Origin: Actinomycetes bacterium
Lineage (GTDB): Bacteria; Actinomycetota; Acidimicrobiia; Acidimicrobiales; Palsa-688
Direction of reading: 5' to 3'
DNA length: 5,177 bases
Assembly (NCBI GenBank): GCA_021827225.1
Contig: JAKAXG010000378.1
Span: 1-5,177 of the forward strand
Part shown: positions 1 to 4,736 of the stretch, one piece after another
Layout: every line of letters begins with the position of its first letter
Numbering within the stretch: position 1 is the stretch's first letter
Notes under the pieces: model-generated
Told to the model about the DNA's origin: nothing
What the model saw: the letters and a program-made list of their open reading frames with translations, nothing else
Databases searched by the model: none
Program-made: the position numbers and the translations under genes

Positions 1-2
1 TG

Positions 3-968
3 AGTGCCGGAAGTCCATCACCGCAGCGCCAGGACCGGCGGCCCGGCCCGGCCCTGTCGGTGCGGTCCCTGACCAAGCACTTCGGTGACCGGGTGGCCTA
101 CCAGGATGTGTCGTTCGAGGTGGGCCGGGGCGAGGTGTTCGGGTTCCTGGGTCCCAACGGGGCGGGCAAGACGACCACGGTGCGGACGCTCGGGACGCTG
201 ATCGCCCCCACCGCCGGCAGCGCCACGGTGGCCGGGCTGGAGCTGACCCCCGACCACGGGGTGGAGATCCGCCGCCGCATCGCCATCATGCCGGAGGCGC
301 CCGGGCTGTACCTGCGCCTCAGCGTCCGGGACAACCTGGCCTGCTTCGCCGACCTGCAGGAGATCGACGACCCCGCCGACCGCATCGCCCACGTCCTGGC
401 CGCGGTCGACCTGGCCGACCGGGCCGGCGACGCCTGCGGGGCCCTGTCCAAGGGCCTGCGCCAGCGGGTGGCCCTGGCCCGCGCCCTGCTCGGGGACCCG
501 GAGCTGCTGTTCCTGGACGAGCCCACGTCGGGCCTGGACCCGTCGGCGGCGCGCGACGTGCACGGGCTGATCGACGACCTGCGCAGCCGCGGGGTGACGG
601 TGTTCCTCACCACCCACCGCCTCGAGGAGGCCGAGCGGCTGTGCGACCGGGTCGCCATTTTGAACACCACGCTGCGCACCATCGGCCGCCCCGACGAGCT
701 GAGGGACCGGCTCTTCGCCCGCTCCCTCCAGGTCGCCACGGCCGCCCCTCTGTCCGACCCCGCCTCGATCTTCGAACCGGTGCCGGGTGTCAACAGGTGG
801 CGACCCGACGGCCCGGCCGCCTACTCGCTCGACGTGACCGACCCGGCCACCACGGCCCCCGCGGTGACCCGGGCCCTGGTGGCCGCCGGAGCCGACGTGC
901 TCTCCATCGGGGAGGCCCGGCGCTCGCTCGAGGACGTGTACCTGCAGATGGTGGGGGAGCGGGGATGA
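3..968 (+). CDS. ABC-2 type exporter, ATP-binding subunit (5' end just off the window)
   Basis: This is the cytoplasmic ATPase of an ABC exporter of the drug/NatA/CcmA type; it powers the permease encoded directly downstream. Numbering from the GTG at base 60, I see Walker A GPNGAGKT (31-38), a Q-loop position occupied by Glu (E79, in MPEAPGLY), a signature LSKGLRQR (129-136), Walker B ending in D153-E154 (FLDEP), a D-loop SGLD, and the switch His H186 (TTHRLEEAE). It ends with the usual LEDVYLQMVG tail. Glu at the Q-loop and LSKG in place of LSGGQ both occur in this subfamily, so it is probably active. Start: GTG at 60 has no Shine-Dalgarno sequence and would cut the first beta strand (ALSVRSLTKHFG). 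The frame is open to base 3, and bases 1-2 (TG) would complete an ATG or GTG if the preceding base is A or G. The protein would then begin (M)SAGSPSPQRQD and be about 19 residues longer. Its stop overlaps the permease start. The substrate cannot be told. Confidence 0.95.
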   Translation, partial: SAGSPSPQRQDRRPGPALSVRSLTKHFGDRVAYQDVSFEVGRGEVFGFLGPNGAGKTTTVRTLGTLIAPTAGSATVAGLELTPDHGVEIRRRIAIMPEAPGLYLRLSVRDNLACFADLQEIDDPADRIAHVLAAVDLADRAGDACGALSKGLRQRVALARALLGDPELLFLDEPTSGLDPSAARDVHGLIDDLRSRGVTVFLTTHRLEEAERLCDRVAILNTTLRTIGRPDELRDRLFARSLQVATAAPLSDPASIFEPVPGVNRWRPDGPAAYSLDVTDPATTAPAVTRALVAAGADVLSIGEARRSLEDVYLQMVGERG

Positions 969-1681
969 GCCGCCGGCGGGTCGCGGCCATCGTGCGCAAG
1001 GAGATGCGGGATCTCCGCCACAACGGCAACGTCGTCTACGCCATGGTGATCCTGCCGCTGGTGTTCCTCATCCAGCCGGTGATCCAGGTCTTCACCATCC
1101 CCTCGGCCGCGTCGGCGGTGCTGCACCGCGAGCACACCCTGGTCTACATGCTGGCCATCCCGGCTCTGGTCCCGGCCGCGCTGGCCGCCTACTCGATCGT
1201 CGGCGAGAAAGTGCAGGGCACGTTGGAGCCGCTCCTGTCCACGCCGATCCAGCGCCGGGAGCTGATCCTGGGCAAGGCGCTGGCCGTGTTCGTGCCCTCG
1301 GTGGTCATCGCCTACCTGGTGTTCGCCGCCTACATCGCCGTGGTGGAGATTTTCGCCGCCCCCGGTGTGGCCCCGGCGGTGGTGCAGGGACCGGAGGTGG
1401 TGGCCCAGGTGGTCTTCACCCCGCTGCTGGCCGGCTGGTCCATCTGGGTGGGCATGGCCATATCCGCCCGGTCCAGCGACGTGCGCACCGCCGGGCAGCT
1501 GTCCATCCTGGTCAGCCTGCCGACCGTGGCGGTGACGTCCCTGGTGGCGTTCAACGTCATCCCCGCCGACACCAGGGTGGCCCTCGGGTTCGGTCTGGGG
1601 CTGCTGGTGCTCAACCGGCTCGGGCTGCGGGCCGCGTCGTTCGTCTTCGACCGGGAGCGGCTCATCACCAGCACCCGGTAG
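965..1681 (+). CDS. ABC-2 type exporter, membrane permease subunit
   Basis: This 238-residue integral membrane protein is the partner of the preceding ATPase. Predicted helices lie near residues 24-44, 59-79, 105-131, 149-167, 178-199 and 204-220, giving the six-helix ABC2_membrane layout. The best family mark is GEKVQGTLEPLLSTPI (80-95), the cytoplasmic segment after helix 2 that is conserved in ABC-2 permeases. The amphipathic N-terminus (VAAIVRKEMRDLRHNG) and the C-terminal FDRERLI segment are also typical. The start is ATG at 965, in an ATGA overlap with the ATPase stop, preceded by GGGGGAG (953-959) at 5 bases; a longer in-frame extension upstream would only read the ATPase gene out of frame. 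Length is normal for a half-size permease, so a homodimer is likely. No substrate-specific feature is visible; drug, lipid-linked or ion export are all possible. Confidence 0.93.
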   Translation: MSRRRVAAIVRKEMRDLRHNGNVVYAMVILPLVFLIQPVIQVFTIPSAASAVLHREHTLVYMLAIPALVPAALAAYSIVGEKVQGTLEPLLSTPIQRRELILGKALAVFVPSVVIAYLVFAAYIAVVEIFAAPGVAPAVVQGPEVVAQVVFTPLLAGWSIWVGMAISARSSDVRTAGQLSILVSLPTVAVTSLVAFNVIPADTRVALGFGLGLLVLNRLGLRAASFVFDRERLITSTR

Positions 1682-1689
1682 CCCGGCTA
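1679..1689. repeat. Stop-to-stop palindrome at a convergent junction
   Basis: The plus-strand permease ends with TAG (1679-1681) and the minus-strand M50 gene with TAG (complement of CTA, 1687-1689). The 11 bases read TAGCC-C-GGCTA, a perfect inverted repeat around one central C. Only 5 bases separate the stops, so there is no room for a separate terminator. Any termination must use structure inside the coding ends, or the transcripts overlap. The stem is too short to call a rho-independent terminator. Confidence 0.5.
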
Positions 1690-2622
1690 GCGCTGCCAGA
1701 AGCGGAAGAGGTACTCGCCCATCTGCCAGACGGCCGGGTGCACCCCGGCGGCGGTGGTGATGCGGTCCACCACGTCGAAAAACGCCGTGTTGACCGGTCG
1801 GATCCATGCCAGGACCATGAACACGGCCAGCAGGCCGTACGGCTTCATCCGCTCGGCGCGCGCCGCGGTGTCCGGCCGGACGTAGGGCTCCCAGACGGAC
1901 CAGCCGTCGAGGCCCGGGACCGGCAGCAGGTTGAGCACCGCCACCGAGACCTGCAGGAAGGCGAAGAACGCCAGCCCGGCCCAGAACACCGGGTGGGCGC
2001 CCGGGTCGTGCTGGGCCCGCACGAGCCACAGGACGGCCCCGGCCACCACCACGTTGGTGGCCGGCCCGGCGGCCGACACCGCGCTGCGCCAGGCCCGGCT
2101 GGCGAAGCGCCCGTGGTTGAGCTGCACCGCCCCGCCCGGCAGGCCGATGCCGCCCTGCACCACGGCCAGCAGCGGCAGGACGAGGGACAGGACCGGGTGG
2201 GTGTAGCGGAACGGGTTGAGCGTCAGGTACCCGGCGTCGGCCGCCGCCCGGTCACCGGCCCGGTAGGCGGTGTAGGCGTGGGCGAACTCGTGCAGCGACA
2301 GTGACACCACCCACCCGGCCACCACCATCACGAAGACCCCCAGGCGCCCGACCGTCGAGTTGAAGTCGCTCCTCCAGGCCAGCGCCCCGCCACCGGCGGC
2401 CGCCGCGGCGAAGGCCACGAACACCGGGCTGGGCACCACCGCCCTCCGCCGCCGCCACCGGGGCGCCCGCCGGGCCGCTCCGGGGGCGGACCCCGGCGGC
2501 GGCCCGACCGGGAGGATGCGGGCCTCGTCGATGCGGTCCAGCCGGGCCAGCGTCCGGCGCATCCGGCGGCGGCGCCGGGCCGGCCCGGCGGTGACGGCAT
2601 CGGTCAGTCGTGCGAGATCCAC
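1687..2622 (-). CDS. Site-2 protease family (peptidase M50) intramembrane metalloprotease
   Basis: This 311-residue membrane protein should cleave substrates inside or at the face of the membrane using zinc. The zinc motif HEFAH (H111, E112, H115) lies in a helix (about 95-116), and the third ligand is D239 in NLLPVPGLDGW. Other family marks are the NP pair at 136-137, the GGAVQLN segment (163-169) and GPATN (186-190). Further hydrophobic helices lie near 62-82, 143-160, 180-201, 213-233 and 262-276. No PDZ or CBS domain is present, so it belongs with the small S2P-like proteins rather than RseP. The N-terminal 60 residues are predicted disordered and very basic, with Arg clusters at 16-23 and 51-60, probably cytoplasmic. 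Start: GTG at 2622, 6 bases after the MFS stop, with GGGGAG inside the end of the MFS gene. This suggests translational coupling. The substrate is unknown; no anti-sigma factor gene is nearby. Confidence 0.92.
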   Translation of the reverse strand: MDLARLTDAVTAGPARRRRRMRRTLARLDRIDEARILPVGPPPGSAPGAARRAPRWRRRRAVVPSPVFVAFAAAAAGGGALAWRSDFNSTVGRLGVFVMVVAGWVVSLSLHEFAHAYTAYRAGDRAAADAGYLTLNPFRYTHPVLSLVLPLLAVVQGGIGLPGGAVQLNHGRFASRAWRSAVSAAGPATNVVVAGAVLWLVRAQHDPGAHPVFWAGLAFFAFLQVSVAVLNLLPVPGLDGWSVWEPYVRPDTAARAERMKPYGLLAVFMVLAWIRPVNTAFFDVVDRITTAAGVHPAVWQMGEYLFRFWQR

Positions 2623-2628
2623 GGTCCT

Positions 2629-3861
2629 TCAGCTCCCCTTCCAGTCGCCGGCCAGCATGGGCCCGGTCGGGGCCCCGGCCCCCGCCCCGGTGCGCAGCTG
2701 CCGGGCCAGGGTGGCCGACAGCGGGATGGCCAGCGCCCCGGTCACGGCCAGGGCCACGAAGGCCCCCGCCGGGCGGCTCTGCAGCGCCTGGACCACCAGC
2801 GCCACCACGATCCCGCCGGCGTTGCCGGCCAGCCACAGCACCGCCGTCGCCGCCCCGCCGGCCGGCCCGGCCCGCCGCTCCGCCAGCTCGAGCACCACCG
2901 GTAGATCGGGCAGCAGCAGCAACCCCAGCACCGGCAGGGCCACCGCCCCCGCCACCACCCCCGGGGCGACCGCCAGCACCAGGCAGCTGCCCACGATGGC
3001 CGCCGCCGAGACCGCCACGGTGGCCGCCTGCCAGCCCCGTGCCGCGACCACCGGCGGCAGCACCGCGCAGCCCACGACCCCGGCCACCACCATGCAGGTG
3101 AGCAGCGTGTCGGTGGTGCCGGAGGAGACGCCGGCCGGCTCGAGCAGCGTCTCGACCCAGGTGGAGAGGGCCACGAACGCCCCGAAACCCACGAAGACCA
3201 GCCCGGCCAGGCTCCGCAGCACCGGGTCGGACCAGAGATCCCGCACCGCCTGGGAGGTCACCTCGGAGCCGGCCGGCACCAGGGGGGCCGGGACCGGGCC
3301 CCGCATGGAGATTCCCAGCACGACCACGGCCAGCACCGAATAGGCGGCGCTGATGACCAGGATGGGGGTGAGGCCCGACGCGCCGAACACCGCTCCGAGC
3401 ACGAACGCCGCCACGAAGCCCACGAAGGTCCCGGCCGAGCCGACGGCGATGCCGAGGGGCCGGTGGCCGCTCGACAGGTATCGGCTGGCGGTGCCGGTGA
3501 TGGCGTTCAAGACCGCCGGCTGACCGAGGGCCACCAGGGTCTGGCCGGCCAGGAGCACCGCGTAGCGGTGGTCCGCCGCCCGCAGCAGCGCACCGGCAGT
3601 GGTCAGAGCCGCCCCGGCCAGGAGGGTGGGCCGGAACCACCGGTCGAGCGCCTTGCCCACCGGGACGGCCAGCACCACGTACAGCAGCGGGAAGATCTCC
3701 GACAGCCACCCGACGGCCGACTGCGACACCCCGAGCACCCCGGAGGCGCCGGTCGTGATCGGTGTGAAGTTGAGCCACAGCATCTGGTTGGCCGACGCCA
3801 CCAGCACGAACCCGGCGATGACCGCCCAGCGGCTGCCCCCCGCCTCCGTTGCGTCCCCCAC
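2629..3861 (-). CDS. MFS transporter, FLVCR/heme-exporter-like branch
   Basis: This 410-residue integral membrane protein has about 12 predicted hydrophobic helices and a short cytoplasmic N-terminus. MFS motif A is recognisable between helices 2 and 3 as GKALDRWFRP (69-78), with the conserved D73 and R74. Several segments recall the eukaryotic FLVCR/DIRC2 branch: NQMLWLNFTPIT (25-36, helix 1), VGWLSEIFPLLYV (50-62, helix 2) and GQTLVALGQPAVLN (106-119, helix 4). That branch includes heme and choline transporters; the substrate of bacterial members is generally not known, so only 'MFS transporter' is firm. The GTG at 3861 is the only usable start: no ATG, GTG or TTG occurs in frame in the roughly 80 bases upstream, and later in-frame starts would cut helix 1. 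There is no Shine-Dalgarno sequence, but a TATCGT hexamer sits 7 bases upstream, as in leaderless actinobacterial genes. The M50 gene follows after 6 bases. Confidence 0.9.
   Translation of the reverse strand: MGDATEAGGSRWAVIAGFVLVASANQMLWLNFTPITTGASGVLGVSQSAVGWLSEIFPLLYVVLAVPVGKALDRWFRPTLLAGAALTTAGALLRAADHRYAVLLAGQTLVALGQPAVLNAITGTASRYLSSGHRPLGIAVGSAGTFVGFVAAFVLGAVFGASGLTPILVISAAYSVLAVVVLGISMRGPVPAPLVPAGSEVTSQAVRDLWSDPVLRSLAGLVFVGFGAFVALSTWVETLLEPAGVSSGTTDTLLTCMVVAGVVGCAVLPPVVAARGWQAATVAVSAAAIVGSCLVLAVAPGVVAGAVALPVLGLLLLPDLPVVLELAERRAGPAGGAATAVLWLAGNAGGIVVALVVQALQSRPAGAFVALAVTGALAIPLSATLARQLRTGAGAGAPTGPMLAGDWKGS
2633..2638 (-). promoter_or_regulatory. Shine-Dalgarno for the M50 gene, inside the MFS 3' end
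   Basis: On the minus strand GGGGAG lies 10 bases before the GTG start at 2622 and is formed by the last sense codons of the MFS gene (AAG GGG AGC, then TGA). A second AAGGA (2625-2629) is only 2 bases from the start, probably too close to work alone. Ribosomes ending the MFS gene would be positioned to start the protease. Confidence 0.55.
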
Positions 3862-3868
3862 GGAGGCG
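3841..3868. repeat. 9+9 bp inverted repeat straddling the MFS start codon
   Basis: CGCCTCCGT (3841-3849) and ACGGAGGCG (3860-3868) are perfect reverse complements with a 10-base spacer. The GTG start (3861-3859 on the minus strand) lies at the inner edge of one arm. As DNA, the half-site centres are 19 bp apart, near two helical turns, which suits a dimeric repressor operator over the start site. As RNA it would be a strong hairpin burying the start codon. Which applies depends on where transcription begins. High GC content makes chance repeats more likely. Confidence 0.5.
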
Positions 3869-3874
3869 ACGATA
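3869..3874 (-). promoter_or_regulatory. Candidate -10 element of a leaderless promoter for the MFS-M50 pair
   Basis: The minus strand reads TATCGT, matching the actinobacterial TANNNT -10 pattern, and is followed by 7 bases and then the GTG start. This is the spacing expected if transcription starts at or beside the G of GTG. It stands out in sequence otherwise almost free of A and T. No good -35 element is seen 16-18 bases further upstream, which is common for such promoters. The absence of a Shine-Dalgarno sequence agrees with a leaderless start. Confidence 0.45.
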
Positions 3875-3893
3875 CCGCCCGCGCCGCCGCCTC

Positions 3894-3938
3894 GACCGGC
3901 TCGGCGACGGGGCCGACGGTGCCGATCGGCCGCCGGTC
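3894..3938 (-). terminator. Weak candidate stem-loop after the acetyltransferase gene
   Basis: GACCGGC (3894-3900) and GCCGGTC (3932-3938) form a 7-bp inverted repeat beginning in the acetyltransferase stop codon. A nested pair, TCGGC (3901-3905) and GCCGA (3921-3925), and a 10-bp palindrome GCCGATCGGC (3921-3930) lie inside. There is no T-tract, and the long loop makes this a weak terminator call. The whole gap between this gene and the MFS gene is 76 bases. Confidence 0.25.
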
Positions 3939-4375
3939 TAGCTCCGGGCCGCCCTGACGAAGTGGTGGGCGTTGATCACGTACCCCGAGTTGAGGTACAG
4001 GCGGTGGGCGTCGTAGCGGTTGGGGCCGACCCCGGAGTCGAGGTGCACCTGGGCGCAGCCCAGCCGGGCCGCCTCGGCGTGCACCCAGGCCAGGATCCGC
4101 CCGGCGTGGCCCTGCCCCCGGGCCGCCGGGACCGTCGACAGGTCGTCGATGTAGATGTGGCGGCCCCAGCTGAGCGACGTGGCCAACCGGAACCCGGCGA
4201 CCGCCACCGCCCGGTCGCCGTCTTCGCTGAACGATCCGACCAGGCGGTAACCCTCCGGTCGCTGGAGTCCGTCCACCTGCTCGACGAAGGCCTCCACCCG
4301 CTCCAGCGCCGGTCGCAGCTCCGACATGGCGGGGAAGGCCAGGCCCGTCTCGGGCGGGAGTATCTCGCGCAGCAT
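3938..4375 (-). CDS. GNAT family N-acetyltransferase
   Basis: This 145-residue soluble protein is a single GNAT domain, expected to move an acetyl group from acetyl-CoA to an amine on an unknown acceptor. The acetyl-CoA pyrophosphate loop is seen as RGQGHA (86-91, the R-x-x-G-x-A pattern), following the strand IYIDDLSTVP (74-83), with its helix GRILAWVHAEAARLG after it. Motif B follows: VHLDSGVGPNRYDAHRLYLNSGY (110-132), with the AHRLY helix and Y127. It ends INAHHFVRAA, also usual for this subgroup. Start: the frame is open to a TTG at 4486, but ATG at 4375 has GGAGG 8 bases before it and gives the normal domain length. The extra 37 residues of the longer reading have no family resemblance and would run through the divergent control region. 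It lies 76 bases upstream of the MFS gene on the same strand and may be partly co-transcribed with it. No resistance or ribosomal-protein acetyltransferase mark is evident. Confidence 0.9.
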   Translation of the reverse strand: MLREILPPETGLAFPAMSELRPALERVEAFVEQVDGLQRPEGYRLVGSFSEDGDRAVAVAGFRLATSLSWGRHIYIDDLSTVPAARGQGHAGRILAWVHAEAARLGCAQVHLDSGVGPNRYDAHRLYLNSGYVINAHHFVRAARS

Positions 4376-4383
4376 CCCCTCAT

Positions 4384-4388
4384 CCTCC
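4384..4388 (-). promoter_or_regulatory. Shine-Dalgarno deciding the acetyltransferase start
   Basis: GGAGG on the minus strand (within GGGAGG) lies 8 bases before the ATG at 4375. The TTG at 4486 is preceded by no comparable site. This fixes the shorter 145-residue protein as the likely product. Confidence 0.75.
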
Positions 4389-4432
4389 CAGGCCCCGGCC
4401 CGCCCCTCGACCAGGACCGCCCATTCCGGAAG

Positions 4433-4449
4433 CCCCGGGACCCCCGGGG
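4433..4449. repeat. 7-bp CCCCGGG/CCCGGGG hairpin in the divergent gap
   Basis: CCCCGGG (4433-4439) and CCCGGGG (4443-4449) are perfect reverse complements separated by ACC. Each arm also contains the self-complementary CCCGGG. It lies between the divergent acetyltransferase and HTH genes. It could be a leader hairpin of the acetyltransferase transcript or a protein-binding site; chance is also possible in such GC-rich DNA. Confidence 0.4.
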
Positions 4450-4456
4450 AGGTCGC

Positions 4457-4486
4457 GCTACACCGTCTGCCCCGACCGACCGACAA
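4457..4486 (-). promoter_or_regulatory. Weak candidate promoter for the acetyltransferase gene
   Basis: On the minus strand TTGTCG (4486-4481) and TGTAGC (4462-4457) are separated by 18 bases, resembling -35 and -10 elements. The -10 match is poor. The implied transcript would have a leader of about 75 bases beginning near the CCCCGGG hairpin. The full divergent gap is 4376-4513 (138 bases). I see no convincing TANNNT element for the plus-strand HTH gene in it. Confidence 0.2.
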
Positions 4487-4501
4487 GAGTGACGCGATGC
4501 G

Positions 4502-4506
4502 GGAGG
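4502..4506 (+). promoter_or_regulatory. Shine-Dalgarno for the small HTH gene
   Basis: GGAGG lies 7 bases before the GTG at 4514. It is strong support that this 60-residue frame is a real gene with this start. The ATG at 4497 is in another frame. Confidence 0.7.
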
Positions 4507-4513
4507 GACCAGG

Positions 4514-4696
4514 GTGACCGACACCACCGATTCGATAACCATGATCCAGGTGGCGGCGATGTTCGTGGTGCCCCGCCAGCTGGCCGAGCGCTTCGTGCGC
4601 AGCGCCGACTTCCCCCGGCCGGTCAGCCCCGGCCTGTGGAGCCGGGCCGAGGTGGAAGCCTGGGGCCGGGCCAACGGCCGCCTCACCGCCGTCTGA
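4514..4696 (+). CDS. Small AlpA/excisionase-like helix-turn-helix DNA-binding protein
   Basis: This 60-residue protein resembles the MerR-like winged helix found in AlpA regulators, phage excisionases and helix-turn-helix-17 type proteins. The HTH covers about residues 8-28 (ITMIQVAAMFVVPRQLAERFV). The wing follows with the diagnostic DFPRPV (32-37), LWSRAEVEAW (41-50) and a short basic tail (GRANGR). Such proteins bind DNA, acting as transcription regulators or recombination directionality factors. It has its own Shine-Dalgarno sequence, is divergent from the acetyltransferase gene and converges on the acyl-CoA synthetase. No integrase, phage or plasmid gene lies in the window, so a local regulator is as likely as a mobile-element role. 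The usual Gly at the HTH turn is replaced (FVVP instead of LGVS-like), a small oddity. DNA-binding call is firm in type, function unknown. Confidence 0.8.
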   Translation: MTDTTDSITMIQVAAMFVVPRQLAERFVRSADFPRPVSPGLWSRAEVEAWGRANGRLTAV

Positions 4697-4720
4697 GCCC
4701 CCGACCCGGCCCGACCGCGG

Positions 4721-4736
4721 CCCGGCTCAGGCCGGG
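4721..4736. terminator. Candidate bidirectional stem-loop at the convergent HTH/acyl-CoA synthetase junction
   Basis: CCCGGC (4721-4726) and GCCGGG (4731-4736) form a 6-bp stem with the 4-base loop TCAG, which contains the acyl-CoA synthetase stop codon (TGA on the minus strand, 4727-4729). A competing pair, TGAGCC (4694-4699) and GGCTCA (4724-4729), joins the two stop codons. There is no T-tract, so intrinsic termination is uncertain. Confidence 0.3.

Noticed and set aside
129..200. Glu at the Q-loop and LSKGL signature in the ABC ATPase as signs of a dead enzyme
   Set aside because: Those Q-loop residues (E79, bases 294-296) and signature (bases 444-458) variants are common in NatA/CcmA-type exporters, and Walker A, Walker B, D-loop and switch His are all intact.
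641..964. Upstream extension of the permease frame inside the ATPase gene
   Set aside because: The extra residues are Arg/Pro-rich, out-of-frame ATPase sequence; ATG at 965 has a Shine-Dalgarno sequence and starts a normal permease.
821..2029. 402-codon minus-strand frame opposite the ABC permease and M50 ends
   Set aside because: Antisense shadow: composition is Gly/His/Gln/Arg-rich with no family resemblance, while the plus-strand permease carries the conserved ABC-2 motifs.
2360..3343. 327-codon plus-strand frame opposite the MFS gene
   Set aside because: Ala/Thr/Pro/Ser-rich antisense shadow of a clear transporter gene; no domain, no ribosome site of note.
2252..3778. 508-codon open frame on the minus strand overlapping the MFS and M50 genes
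   Set aside because: It runs in a shifted frame under two well-supported genes, its product is low-complexity Gly/Arg/Ala, and it has no recognisable domain. This is the usual stop-poor shadow in high-GC DNA.
3599..4492. 297-codon plus-strand frame opposite the MFS start and acetyltransferase
   Set aside because: Spans the regulatory gap and antisense to two recognisable genes; no homology-like pattern.
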